64,000 bases of DNA from assembly GCF_001652915.1 (NCBI RefSeq), contig NZ_BBQI01000099.1, positions 112,419 through 176,418 on the forward strand, given 5' to 3'. This document shows positions 50,930 to 59,711 of the stretch, one piece after another. The DNA comes from Cupriavidus sp. D384 (GTDB lineage Bacteria; Pseudomonadota; Gammaproteobacteria; Burkholderiales; Burkholderiaceae). The notes beneath the pieces were generated by a model. That model was not told the DNA's origin. It worked only from the letters and a program-made list of their open reading frames with translations, and did not search any database. The translations under genes and the position numbers were made by a program. Numbering within the stretch: the first letter of the stretch is position 1; every line of letters begins with the position of its first letter.

Positions 50930-52399
50930 ATGCCACACCTGTTCGATACCCTGATTCGCTGCGTCATGCTGCTGGACGGCTCGGGCGGCGCGGCGCGCAT
51001 GGCCGATATCGGCATCCGCGACGGGCGCATCGCGCGCATCGACGAAGCCGGCACCATCGACCCGGACACGGCGTCGCATGTGGTGGAGGGCCACGGCCTG
51101 GTGCTGTCGCCCGGCTTCATCGACGTGCATACGCACGACGACACCAATGTCGTGCGCGATCCGGCCATGACGCCGAAGATTTCCCAGGGCGTGACCACCG
51201 TCATCGTCGGCAACTGCGGCATCAGCGCCGCGCCCGTGACGCTGGCCGGCGACCCGCCCGACCCGATGAACCTGCTCGGCCGCGCCGACGCGTTCCGCTA
51301 CCCCGATTTCAAGACCTACGTCGATGCCGTCAACGCGGCCCAGCCGTCGGTCAACGTGGCCGCCCTGGTGGGCCACACGGCGCTGCGCAGCAACCATATG
51401 GACCGTTTCGACCGCGCCGCCACGGCCGCCGAAATCGGGGCCATGCGCGCGCAGCTTGAAGACGCGCTGGCGCACGGTGCGCTGGGCCTGTCCACCGGGC
51501 TGGCCTATGCCAACGCGTTCAGCGCCCCGACCGAAGAAGTCCTGGCGCTGGCCGAACCGCTGGCGAATGCGGGCGCCCTGTACGCCACGCACCTGCGCAG
51601 CGAATTCGCCGAGATTCTCGATGCGATGGACGAGGCGTACCGCATCGGCCGCCATGCGCGCGTGCCGGTCGTGATCTCGCACCTGAAATGCGCGGGCGTG
51701 CCGAACTGGGGACGCAGCGCCGAGGTGCTGCAATCGCTGGAGGCCGCGCAGCGCTGGCAGCCGGTGGGCTGCGACTGCTACCCGTACACCGCCAGTTCGT
51801 CGACGCTGGACCTGAAGCAGGTCACCAGCGATTTCGATATCCAGGTGACCTGGTCCGAGTCCCATCCCCAGATGGGCGGCCGCCTGCTGGCCGATATCGC
51901 CACGGAATGGCAGGTGGACCTGACCGAAGCCGCGCGCCGCCTGCAGCCGGCCGGCGCCGTCTACCACTGCATGGAAGACGCCGACGTGGACCGCATCCTG
52001 AGCCATCCGGCCACTGTGGTCGGTTCCGACGGCCTGCCCAACGATCCCCTGCCCCACCCGCGCCTGTGGGGCGCCTTTCCGCGTGTGCTGGGCCACTACG
52101 CCCGCGACCGCGAACTGTTTCCGCTGGCCGTGGCCGTCAACAAGATGACCGGCCTGTCCGCCGGGCGCTTCGGCCTGAAGGACCGCGGCTTCGTGCGCGA
52201 AGGCTACTGGGCCGACCTGGTGCTGTTCGATTCAGCCACCATTCGCGACGCCGCCAGCTTCACCGATCCGATGCAGCCAGCCGAAGGCATCGCGGCGGTC
52301 TGGGTCAATGGCGAGCTGACCTGGCAGCACCGCGCAGCCACCGGCGTGCGCGCCGGCCGCTTCCTGCCGCGTGATCCGCGCCCGGCCGACCAGCGCTGA
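50930..52399 (+). CDS. N-acyl-D-amino-acid deacylase (D-aminoacylase family)
   Basis: This 489-residue amidohydrolase removes the acyl group from N-acyl-D-amino acids. Metal and catalytic elements are FIDVHTHDDTNV, VGNCGIS (Cys ligand), YATHLRSE, VVISHLKCAG and GSDGLPNDPLPHPR (catalytic Asp, then His-rich loop). The C-terminus returns to the small beta-domain (GYWADLVLFDSATIRD). It is translationally linked to rpiR. N-acetyl-D-glucosaminate is chemically an N-acyl-D-amino acid, so it is a plausible natural substrate given the neighbours; ordinary N-acyl-D-amino acids remain the default. Confidence 0.9.
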   Translation: MPHLFDTLIRCVMLLDGSGGAARMADIGIRDGRIARIDEAGTIDPDTASHVVEGHGLVLSPGFIDVHTHDDTNVVRDPAMTPKISQGVTTVIVGNCGISAAPVTLAGDPPDPMNLLGRADAFRYPDFKTYVDAVNAAQPSVNVAALVGHTALRSNHMDRFDRAATAAEIGAMRAQLEDALAHGALGLSTGLAYANAFSAPTEEVLALAEPLANAGALYATHLRSEFAEILDAMDEAYRIGRHARVPVVISHLKCAGVPNWGRSAEVLQSLEAAQRWQPVGCDCYPYTASSSTLDLKQVTSDFDIQVTWSESHPQMGGRLLADIATEWQVDLTEAARRLQPAGAVYHCMEDADVDRILSHPATVVGSDGLPNDPLPHPRLWGAFPRVLGHYARDRELFPLAVAVNKMTGLSAGRFGLKDRGFVREGYWADLVLFDSATIRDAASFTDPMQPAEGIAAVWVNGELTWQHRAATGVRAGRFLPRDPRPADQR

Positions 52400-52443
52400 G
52401 CCCCACCCGGCACAACCCCATACCAAGCACAACAGGAGTTCCC

Positions 52444-52836
52444 ATGGATATCAAACGATTCGGCGTCGAAGGCGGCACGGGCCAGGGCGGCTCGCACATG
52501 CCGTTCGCGCGCGCAGTGCAGGCCGACGGCTGGCTCTACGTGTCGGGCCAGGTGCCGATGGTCGACGGCGAAGTGGTCGAGGGCAATATCGTCACGCAGA
52601 CTCACCAGGCCATCAGGAACGTGCTGGCCATCCTGGCCGAGGCCGGTTACGGCCCCGAGCACGTGGTGCGCTGCGGCGTCTGGCTGGACGATGCGCGCGA
52701 CTTCCCGTCGTTCAACAAGATCTTCAAGGAATACTTCGGCGCCAATCCCCCCGCGCGTGCCTGTGTGCAGTCGAGCATGGTGGTGGACTGCAAGGTCGAG
52801 GTGGACTGCATCGCCTACAGGAAAACCGCGGCCTGA
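52444..52836 (+). CDS. RidA-family enamine/imine deaminase
   Basis: This 130-residue trimeric protein belongs to the YjgF/YER057c/UK114 family. Typical segments are ADGWLYVSGQVP, THQAIRNVLAILAEAGYGPEHVVRCGVWLDDARDF and PARACVQSSM with the active-site Arg. RidA proteins hydrolyse reactive 2-aminoacrylate-type enamines released by PLP lyases. Its presence beside a PLP ammonia-lyase gene fits that function. AACAGGAG precedes the start. It lies 44 bp after the deacylase gene. Confidence 0.93.
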   Translation: MDIKRFGVEGGTGQGGSHMPFARAVQADGWLYVSGQVPMVDGEVVEGNIVTQTHQAIRNVLAILAEAGYGPEHVVRCGVWLDDARDFPSFNKIFKEYFGANPPARACVQSSMVVDCKVEVDCIAYRKTAA

Positions 52837-52993
52837 GCCGCATCCCACGCCCGCCGCCACCGGTGAGCCAACCGATGGCGGGCGGGCCTTGCCAACCAGC
52901 CGCTACGTACCGGAGACCCCGGGCCAGGCGGCATTTTCATAGCGGAAGCGGACACCGTCCAACCGGACGGCCGCCGCAACAAGGAGACGAGAC

Positions 52994-54349
52994 ATGGGTG
53001 CCGTTACCGGAACCACGCTCTTGATTTATGCGCTGATCGCCGTGATCGCGCTGGTGATTCTGATCGCCAAGTTCAAACTGAACCCGTTCATCACGCTGGT
53101 GGTGGTATCGGTGGCCCTGGGCTTTGCCGTGGGCATGCCGATGGGTGACATCGTCAAGTCGTTCGAAGCCGGCGTCGGCGGCACGCTGGGCCATATCGCG
53201 CTGGTGATCGGGCTTGGCACCATGCTGGGCAAGATGATGGCCGAATCGGGCGGCGCCGAGCGCATTGCCCTGACGCTTATCAATTTCTTCGGCGAGAAGA
53301 ACGTGCATTGGGCCATGGTGGTCATCGCGTTCATCGTCGGCCTGCCGGTGTTCTTCGAAGTGGGCTTCGTGCTGCTGATCCCGATCGCGTTCAACGTCGC
53401 CAAGCGCACGAACACGTCGATGATCCTGGTCGGCATCCCGATGGTCTGCGGCCTGTCCGTGGTCCACGGCCTGATCCCGCCGCACCCGGCCGCGCTGCTG
53501 GCCGTGCAGGCCTATGGCGCCGACATGGGCCGCACCATCCTGTACGCGCTGATCGTCGGCGTGCCCACCGCCATCATCGCCGGCCCGCTGTTTGCCAAGC
53601 TGATCGACAAGCACGTGAAGCTGCCCGCCGTGAACCCGTTGGCCGAGCAGCTGACCGAGGAAGCCTCGTCGGCCAAGGGCAACCTGCCGGGCTTCGGCAT
53701 CACGGTGCTGACCATCCTGCTGCCGGTATTCCTGATGCTGATCGGCAGCTGGGCCGACCTGATCGCCACGCCGAAGACGTTTGCCAACGACTTCCTCAAA
53801 CTGATCGGCAACTCGGTGATGGCCCTGCTGATCGCCACGCTGTTCAGCTTCTACACGTTTGGCAAGGCACGCGGTTTCACGCGCGACATGATCCTGAAGT
53901 TCACCAACGAGTGCGTGGCCCCCACGGCCATCATCACGCTGGTGGTGGGCGCCGGCGGCGGCTTTGGCCGCGTCCTGCGCGACTCGGGCATCTCGACGGC
54001 CATCGTCGACGTCGCCACGCACGCCCATGTGTCGGTGCTGGTGCTGGGCTGGCTTGTCGCCGTGATGATCCGTATCGCCACGGGCTCCGCCACGGTTGCC
54101 ATGACCACGGCGGCCGGCATCGTGGCGCCGATCGCGGCCAGCGTGCCCGGCACGCGCCCGGAACTGCTGGTGCTGACCACCGGCGCCGGTTCGCTGATCC
54201 TGTCGCACGTGAACGACGGCGGCTTCTGGCTGGTCAAGGAGTACTTCAACATGACCGTGGCCCAGACCTTCAAGACCTGGTCGGTGGCCGAAACGCTCAT
54301 CTCGGTGGTGGCACTGCTGTTCACGCTGGCGCTGGCAACGGTGGTCTAA
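52994..54349 (+). CDS. GntP-family sugar-acid permease
   Basis: This 451-residue transporter has 12-14 hydrophobic segments and GntP/GntT signatures: GGTLGHIALVIGLGTMLGKMMAESGGAERIA, VGLPVFFEVGFVLLIPIAF, GLSVVHGLIPPHPAALLA and TGSATVAMTTAAGIVAPIA. GntP permeases take up gluconate and related sugar acids with protons. It closes the operon after a 157-bp gap. Context suggests the carried compound is the cluster's substrate, perhaps N-acetylglucosaminate. AAGGAGACGAG precedes the ATG. Confidence 0.92.
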   Translation: MGAVTGTTLLIYALIAVIALVILIAKFKLNPFITLVVVSVALGFAVGMPMGDIVKSFEAGVGGTLGHIALVIGLGTMLGKMMAESGGAERIALTLINFFGEKNVHWAMVVIAFIVGLPVFFEVGFVLLIPIAFNVAKRTNTSMILVGIPMVCGLSVVHGLIPPHPAALLAVQAYGADMGRTILYALIVGVPTAIIAGPLFAKLIDKHVKLPAVNPLAEQLTEEASSAKGNLPGFGITVLTILLPVFLMLIGSWADLIATPKTFANDFLKLIGNSVMALLIATLFSFYTFGKARGFTRDMILKFTNECVAPTAIITLVVGAGGGFGRVLRDSGISTAIVDVATHAHVSVLVLGWLVAVMIRIATGSATVAMTTAAGIVAPIAASVPGTRPELLVLTTGAGSLILSHVNDGGFWLVKEYFNMTVAQTFKTWSVAETLISVVALLFTLALATVV

Positions 54350-54362
54350 GCCGGTCCTGCCT

Positions 54363-54386
54363 CCCTCTTCCGCCCCTGGGAGAGGG
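54363..54386 (+). terminator. Hairpin after the GntP permease gene
   Basis: CCCTCTTCC and GGGAGAGGG can form a 9-bp stem (one T-G pair) 14 bases after the stop. No T run follows. Confidence 0.4.
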
Positions 54387-54494
54387 GGCAACCGAGAGCC
54401 AACCGAGGGCAAACCCGATTGCCCGGCGGCCCTCGCCCCTCCTACACTCCCTGATCGATGCAGCCGTCCGATGCTGCACTTTCGGGAGACCTCC

Positions 54495-55676
54495 ATGACG
54501 TTCAGTCCGCTGCGGCGCGCCATGATGGCGTGCGGCGCCCTTGCCGTCCTCGCGCATTCCCCGCTGTCCCACGCTGCCGAACCGGTAAGGATCGGCCTGA
54601 TCGCGCCGTTCTCGGGCAGCTTTGCCGACTATGGCAAACAGATGGAAGGCGGGATCAAGGCCTGGCAGAAGCTGAACGGCGACACCGTGGCGGGACGCAA
54701 GGTCCAGATCATCGTCAAGGACACCACGGGCCCGGCACCCGACGTAGCCAAGCGGCTGGCGCAGGAACTGGTGGTGCGCGACAAGGTGGACATCCTGGCC
54801 GGCTTCGGCCTGACACCCGAGGCGCTGGCCGTGGCACCCATCGCCGAGCAGGCCAGAAAGCCCATGGTGATCTTCAACGCGGCCTCGTCGATCATTACCA
54901 CCAAGTCGAACTACATCGCCCGGGTGTCGATGACGCTGCCGCAGATTTCCGCACCCATGGCAACGTGGGCGGTGCGCAACAACATCAGGAAGGTGGTGAC
55001 GCTGGTGGCCGACTACGCGCCGGGCATCGACGCCGAGACCGCGTTCAAGACCAATTTCCTGGGCGGCGGCGGCCAGATCGTGGAATCGATCCGCGTGCCG
55101 CTGCGCAACCCCGAATTCGCGCCATTCATCCAGCGCATCAAAGACGCCCGTCCAGAAGCGGTGTTTCTGTTCCTGCCGGCCGGCGAACAGGGCGTGGCGT
55201 TCATGAAGGGCTTCCGCGAGCGCGGGCTGGGCGACGCCGGCATCCGCGTGATCGCCACAGGCGACCTGACCGACGACCACGTGCTGCCCGCCATGGGCGA
55301 CGCCACGCTTGGCGTCATCACGTCGTTCCACTATTCCGCAGCGCACGATTCGAAGGAAAACAAGGCCTTCCTGAAGGCCTTTGCCGATGCCAACCCGGGC
55401 GCCGGCCGCCCGAACTTCATGGCCGTGGCGGCCTACGACGGCATGGCCGCCATCTACGACGCGCTGAAGAAGACCGGCGGCGGCACCGACGGCGACAAGT
55501 TCCTGGCGGCCCTGAAGGGCATGAAGATCCAGAGCCCGCGCGGCGCGATCACGATCGACCCGGCCACGCGCGACGTGGTCCAGACCGTCTATATCCGCAA
55601 GGTGGAAAAGGTGGGCGGCGAACTCTACAACGTCGAATTCGACAAGTTCGAGGGGGTCAAGGACTCGGGCAAGTAG
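54495..55676 (+). CDS. Branched-chain-type ABC substrate-binding protein
   Basis: This 393-residue periplasmic protein has a signal peptide (AMMACGALAVLAHSPLSHA). The LivK-type Peripla_BP_6 fold is evident from VRIGLIAPFSGSFADYGKQMEGGIKAWQ, ILAGFGLTPEALAVAPIAEQARKPMVIFNAASS and NFMAVAAYDGMAAIYDAL. It should deliver an amino acid, amide or aromatic acid to an ABC importer. A complete livHMGF set lies 1.6 kb downstream on the other strand, but the two are separated by other genes. GGGAG precedes ATG 54495. Confidence 0.9.
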   Translation: MTFSPLRRAMMACGALAVLAHSPLSHAAEPVRIGLIAPFSGSFADYGKQMEGGIKAWQKLNGDTVAGRKVQIIVKDTTGPAPDVAKRLAQELVVRDKVDILAGFGLTPEALAVAPIAEQARKPMVIFNAASSIITTKSNYIARVSMTLPQISAPMATWAVRNNIRKVVTLVADYAPGIDAETAFKTNFLGGGGQIVESIRVPLRNPEFAPFIQRIKDARPEAVFLFLPAGEQGVAFMKGFRERGLGDAGIRVIATGDLTDDHVLPAMGDATLGVITSFHYSAAHDSKENKAFLKAFADANPGAGRPNFMAVAAYDGMAAIYDALKKTGGGTDGDKFLAALKGMKIQSPRGAITIDPATRDVVQTVYIRKVEKVGGELYNVEFDKFEGVKDSGK

Positions 55677-55759
55677 GCGGGCGGCACGGGCCGGGGGCGG
55701 CCGCCGGCCAGGGCAACGGCTGAGCTCTTCATCGGGATGTCTCCGGAGTTCTTGTCATG

Positions 55760-55783
55760 TGGCGGCGCAGGCAGGCGCCGCCA
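55760..55783. repeat. GC-rich inverted repeat before the dehydrogenase remnant
   Basis: TGGCGGCGC and GCGCCGCCA form a 9-bp stem with a 6-base loop, 50 bp upstream of the remnant. It might be a deletion-junction feature or the terminator of the binding-protein gene; there is no T run. Confidence 0.35.
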
Positions 55784-55830
55784 GACAAGGTTAGGTCACC
55801 TTTCCGGACAAGGGAATTGCACAATCCTGA

Positions 55831-56259
55831 CTTCGCGATGAAAGATTCGGCTTCCCCTGGTATGGCGGCGGCAAGGTGCGCACCGTGGAGTACAAGGACC
55901 AGCAACCGCCCAAGGACGTCGTATTCCCGCTGGTGGAATATGCACCCCATGCCGCCGATCTGGGCATGTCGTTCTACACCGGCAAGATGTTCCCGGCCAA
56001 GTACCAGGGCGGCGTCTTCGCGGCCGAGCATGGCTCGTGGAACCGCACCAAGCCGATCGGCGCGCGGATCGTCTACACCCCGGTGAAATCGGACGGCACC
56101 GTTGGCGAGACGGAAATTTTCGCCGAAGGCTGGCTCACGCCGCATGGCGAGTACATGGGCCGCCCGGTAGACGTCCAGCCACTGCAGGACGGCTCGCTGC
56201 TGGTCTCGGACGACTTTGCCGGTGCGATCTACCGGATCTCGTACTCGGGCGCGAAATGA
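55831..56259 (+). pseudogene. 5'-truncated PQQ-dependent sugar (sorbosone-type) dehydrogenase
   Basis: From 55831 the frame reads DERFGFPWYGGG and continues to VVFPLVEYAPHAADLGMSFYTGKMFPAKYQGGVFAAEHGSWNR, GEYMGRPVDVQPLQDGSLLVSDDFAGAIYRIS. These are the C-terminal blades of a soluble glucose/sorbosone dehydrogenase with the PQQ-site His-Gly-Ser-Trp-Asn-Arg. An in-frame stop lies at 55828-55830, and the N-terminal two thirds of the protein are missing. GTG 55876 could still start a 127-residue product, but it would lack most of the active site. The following cytochrome gene overlaps its stop (ATGA), as in intact operons of this type. Confidence 0.75.
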
Positions 56260-56579
56260 CCTGGCGACTCCGTATCGGCGGCCTGGTGCTGCTGTCGGGC
56301 TGGATCCTGGTGTCGGCCAGCGCCCCCGCGCTGGCCGCCGACGCCCAGGCCGGCCGGACCAAGGCCATGCAATGCCAGACCTGCCATGGGCTCGACGGCA
56401 AGTCCAAGCTGCCCGAGGCCCCCAACCTGGCGGGCCAGGTCGAGCAGTACCTGGTGAAGGCACTCAAGGACTACAGGACCGGCGCCCGCAAGGACGAGAT
56501 GATGACCATGATGGCGAAGCCGCTCAGCGACGCCGACATCGCCAATCTCGCGGCCTTCTACAGCAGTCTCAAGCCGTAG
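56256..56579 (+). CDS. Class I cytochrome c
   Basis: This 107-residue c-type cytochrome has a signal peptide (LVLLSGWILVSASAPALA). The haem motif is CQTCH, and the distal Met is in one of MMTMMAKPLSD. APNLAGQVEQYLVKALKDYRTGARKDEMM is typical of cytochrome c553/c4-like domains. It overlaps the dehydrogenase remnant by 4 bases and probably served as its electron acceptor. With the dehydrogenase truncated, its present partner is unclear. Confidence 0.88.
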   Translation: MTWRLRIGGLVLLSGWILVSASAPALAADAQAGRTKAMQCQTCHGLDGKSKLPEAPNLAGQVEQYLVKALKDYRTGARKDEMMTMMAKPLSDADIANLAAFYSSLKP

Positions 56580-56642
56580 CAGTCTCAGAGCAGCCTTCAC
56601 CGCGCTCGCCCCTCCGCTGCCCTCAGGCACCTTCGGGCGCCT

Positions 56643-57143
56643 TCAGCTACCTGAAGGCGTTCTCCCGGCTGGCGGCGGTGGCACCGGCTCGGCGATAAGC
56701 TTCGACATCTCCGAGGTCGGCCGCCAGCCTTCCTGCTGATACAGCGGCCGCCCCGCCTCGGTGGCATGCAGGATCGTGAAGGTGGCGCCACGCCGCGCCA
56801 GTTCGTCCTCGCCCCGCGCCATCAGTTGCCTTGCCAGGCCGCGCCTGCGGTGGGTCGGCTCGACATAGACATTCAGGACATAGCCACGCTTGTCCTGCTC
56901 CGGATGCGCCGGATGGGGCGGCCAGTCGATCAGCATCAGGCCGACCCCGGCCACCGGCTTGCCGCCGTCCAGCGCCAGCAGGCCAAAGTAAGTGTCATCG
57001 GCAAGCCTCGGCCGCAGCCAGTCACGAAAATGCAGCGTCATCGTGCGCAGCGTGTCGGGGGCAAAGCCGGCCTCCTGGAACATGGCCTCGCGATGGCGGC
57101 AAATCAGTTCCAGGTCGTCCGGTTCGATCGGGCGTATTTCCAT
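56643..57143 (-). CDS. GNAT-family N-acetyltransferase
   Basis: This 166-residue acetyltransferase begins MEIRPIEPDDLELICRHREAMF and contains the acetyl-CoA motif YVEPTHRRRGLARQLMARGEDELARRGATF. The C-terminal LYQQEGWRPTSEMSKLI is common in GNATs. The substrate is unknown. ATG 57143 is the family-like start. It lies 117 bp downstream of livF on the same strand and may be transcribed with it. Confidence 0.85.
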   Translation of the reverse strand: MEIRPIEPDDLELICRHREAMFQEAGFAPDTLRTMTLHFRDWLRPRLADDTYFGLLALDGGKPVAGVGLMLIDWPPHPAHPEQDKRGYVLNVYVEPTHRRRGLARQLMARGEDELARRGATFTILHATEAGRPLYQQEGWRPTSEMSKLIAEPVPPPPAGRTPSGS

Positions 57144-57260
57144 GGCTGGGGTCTGGTGGTGGTTCGGGACGGCAATCCGGACGAGCGGTTCGAAGCGGCC
57201 ATTCTGCACGGCGCCGCGCTCCCCTGAAATAAGACGAATCCGAATGAAATCGGGCTGCTC

Positions 57261-57980
57261 CTAGGGTGACCCATATTCCTGGCGCACGGTCACCAGGCGA
57301 TCGAGCAGCGCGCCGTCGGCCAGCAGGCTGGCACTGTCCGACCGATGCGCGACCCGGCCACGATCCAGCACCATTGCCTTGCCGGTCATCGCCAGCGCCA
57401 GCCGCGCATGCTGCTCCACCACGATCACGGCCATGCCGCTTTCGGCAATCAGTCCCGCAATCACGCGCTGCAGCGCCTGCACGATGACCGGCGCCAGGCC
57501 TTCCATCGGCTCGTCCAGCAACAGCAGCGCGGGGTTCACCATCAACGCCCGGGCGATGGCCAGCATCTGCTGCTCGCCTCCCGACAGCTGGTTGCCCAGG
57601 TTGCGGCGCCGCTCTTCCAGTCTCGGAAAAATCCGATAGATACCGGCGATGTCCCACGGCCCGGGACGCGCCACGGCCGTCAGGTGTTCTTCCACGGTCA
57701 GCGACGGGAAGATCCAGCGCTCCTGAGGCACCCAGCCGATACCGGCCAGGGCGCGCCGATGCGATGGCATTTTCGCCAGATCGCTGCCCTGCCAGAACAG
57801 CCTGCCGCCACGCACGCGCGTCATGCCCATCAGCGTTGCCAGCAGCGTGGTCTTGCCCACGCCGTTGCGGCCCAGCAGCGCCAGGCTCTCGCCGGCGCCC
57901 AGCGTCAGGTCGATCTGATCCAGCACGATGGCGTCGCCGTAACCGGCGCTGATGCCTTCCACGCGCAGCAGCTCAGTCAT
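57261..57980 (-). CDS. livF: Branched-chain-type ABC transporter ATPase LivF
   Basis: This 239-residue ATPase has Walker A GRNGVGKTT, signature LSGGEQQMLAIARALM, Walker B LLLLDEPMEGLAP and switch His in VEQHARLAL. It starts at ATG 57980, overlapping livG by 8 bases; ATG 57995 is possible. It forms the importer's ATPase dimer with LivG. The C-terminal 20 residues replace the usual VREKYL ending with VRQEYGSP. Confidence 0.92.
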   Translation of the reverse strand: MTELLRVEGISAGYGDAIVLDQIDLTLGAGESLALLGRNGVGKTTLLATLMGMTRVRGGRLFWQGSDLAKMPSHRRALAGIGWVPQERWIFPSLTVEEHLTAVARPGPWDIAGIYRIFPRLEERRRNLGNQLSGGEQQMLAIARALMVNPALLLLDEPMEGLAPVIVQALQRVIAGLIAESGMAVIVVEQHARLALAMTGKAMVLDRGRVAHRSDSASLLADGALLDRLVTVRQEYGSP

Positions 57981-58725
57981 GGGCAGCCTCCCCAAGATAG
58001 ACCTCCTTCACGCGCGCGTCGGCGGCGATCTCGGCCGGCGTGCCTTCCGTCAGCACCCGCCCGCCCACCAGCACCGAAATGCGCTCGGCAAAGCGGAACA
58101 CCAGGCCCATGTCGTGCTCGATAAAGACGATCGTGATGTCGCGCGGCAGGCCGGCGATGACCGCGAACAATTCGGCACTCTCGCCGGCGGGAATGCCGGC
58201 CGCCGGCTCGTCCAGCAGCAGGATCGACGGCCGCGTAGCCAGCGCCAGCGCCATTTCCAGCAGCCGCTGCTTGCCGTATGGCAGTTGCCGCGTCTCGGTG
58301 TCGGCATCGCGCTCGAGTCGCAGCAGCGCCAGCACCGACATGGCCTCGTCCGCCAGCGCCGCCTGCGATGCCACCGTGCGCGACCAGATCCGCGATGCGC
58401 CGGTGCGCTCGGCCACGGCCAGCACCACAGACTCCAGCACCGTCAGCCCCGGAAACAGCGTATTGATCTGGAACGTGCGCGTCATGCCCAGTTTCACGCG
58501 CGCGTGCTGCGGCAGCGACGTGATATCGCGCTCGCCCAGCCAGATGCGCCCCGCCGACGGCGGCAAGGCGCCGGTCAGCAGATTGATGAACGTGGTCTTG
58601 CCCGCGCCGTTGGGCCCGATCAGGGCGTGGCGCGCGCCGGGCGCGAATGTCAGCGAGATATCGCTATTGGCGGCAAATGCGCCCCATGACTTGCCCAGTC
58701 CTTCCGTGCGCAGCGTGGCGGTCAT
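57973..58725 (-). CDS. livG: Branched-chain-type ABC transporter ATPase LivG
   Basis: This 250-residue ATPase has Walker A GPNGAGKTT, Q-loop FQINTLFPGLTVLE, Walker B SILLLDEPAAGIPAGE and switch FIEHDMGLVF. The signature LPYGKQRLLEMALAL replaces the usual LSYGEQR, as in many LivG proteins. Its start overlaps the livM stop by 4 bases. It is in the middle of the livHMGF operon. Confidence 0.92.
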   Translation of the reverse strand: MTATLRTEGLGKSWGAFAANSDISLTFAPGARHALIGPNGAGKTTFINLLTGALPPSAGRIWLGERDITSLPQHARVKLGMTRTFQINTLFPGLTVLESVVLAVAERTGASRIWSRTVASQAALADEAMSVLALLRLERDADTETRQLPYGKQRLLEMALALATRPSILLLDEPAAGIPAGESAELFAVIAGLPRDITIVFIEHDMGLVFRFAERISVLVGGRVLTEGTPAEIAADARVKEVYLGEAAHD

Positions 58726-59711
58726 GCGTCGGCTCCGTGTTCGCGCGGGGCAACCGCGCGGCGGCGCGCCATCCAGGCGCTGACCGCCCCCATCACCCCG
58801 CCGCGCGCATACAGCACCATCAACACCAGCAGCAGACCGATCCAGAACTGCCAGTACACGGGATTGATGCCGGCCAGCACGTCCTGCGCAATCATGAACA
58901 GCGCCGCGCCGATCAGCGCGCCATAGAGCCGCCCCGTGCCGCCCAGCACCAGCATGACCAGCAATTCCGCCGAACGCGGAAAGCCCAGCACATCCATGCC
59001 CACAAACTGCGTGGTCTGGGCCAGCAGTCCGCCGGCCACGCCGGCAATGGCCGCCGCCACGGTAAAGGCCACGCGCAGGCGCCGGGGCACGTTGGCACCC
59101 AGCGCCGGCATGCGGCGCGCGCCCTCGCGCACGCCGCGCAGCGACAACCCGAACGGCGACGCCACGATGCGCCGCACCAGCACGAACATCGCAAACAACA
59201 CCACCAGGCTGTAGAGATAGGCGGTCTTGCCGTACAGGTCGAATTCGAACATGCCCAGCAGCGGACGCATGGTCACGCCAGACAGCCCGTCAACGCCGCC
59301 GGTCAGGAAGGCCGCCTTGTTGGCGGCCTCGAACAGCATCAGGCCGATGCCAAGCGTGACCATCAGCCGGGTGAGATCGCCGCCCCGCACCACCAGGAAG
59401 CTGCAGAGCCAGCCGGCAAACGCAGCCACCGCCGCCGCGGCCAGCAGGCCCGAAATTGGCTCGCCCCAGCCATGCGCACCCAGCAGGCCGGCCGTGTAGG
59501 CGCCCAGCCCGAAGAACGCGGCATGGCCCAGCGACACAACACCCGCATAGCCCAGGATCAGGTCCAGCGACAGCGCGAAAAGCCCCGTGATCAGAATCTG
59601 ACTACCCAGGATCAGATAGTCGGGCAGCAGGAAGAAGACCGCCACCGGCATCAGCCAGAAGACGATTTCGGCCGGGTGCCAGCGGCCATCGGCAAGGCGA
59701 TGACGCATCAT
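58722..59711 (-). CDS. livM: Branched-chain-type ABC transporter permease LivM
   Basis: This 329-residue inner-membrane permease has about ten hydrophobic segments and the family core ALSLDLILGYAGVVSLGHAAFFGLGAYTAGLL, SPFGLSLRGVREGARRMPALG and GGTGRLYGALIGAALFMI. ATG 59711 overlaps the livH stop by 4 bases (second ATG at 59708 is also possible). The reading frame extends far to the right without start signals; that extension is not coding. Confidence 0.9.
   Translation of the reverse strand: MMRHRLADGRWHPAEIVFWLMPVAVFFLLPDYLILGSQILITGLFALSLDLILGYAGVVSLGHAAFFGLGAYTAGLLGAHGWGEPISGLLAAAAVAAFAGWLCSFLVVRGGDLTRLMVTLGIGLMLFEAANKAAFLTGGVDGLSGVTMRPLLGMFEFDLYGKTAYLYSLVVLFAMFVLVRRIVASPFGLSLRGVREGARRMPALGANVPRRLRVAFTVAAAIAGVAGGLLAQTTQFVGMDVLGFPRSAELLVMLVLGGTGRLYGALIGAALFMIAQDVLAGINPVYWQFWIGLLLVLMVLYARGGVMGAVSAWMARRRAVAPREHGADA

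Noticed and set aside
52937..54523. 528-codon minus-strand frame opposite the GntP permease
   Set aside because: Composition is Gly/His/Gln/Arg-rich complement of the permease with no domain; the + strand gene has clear family motifs.
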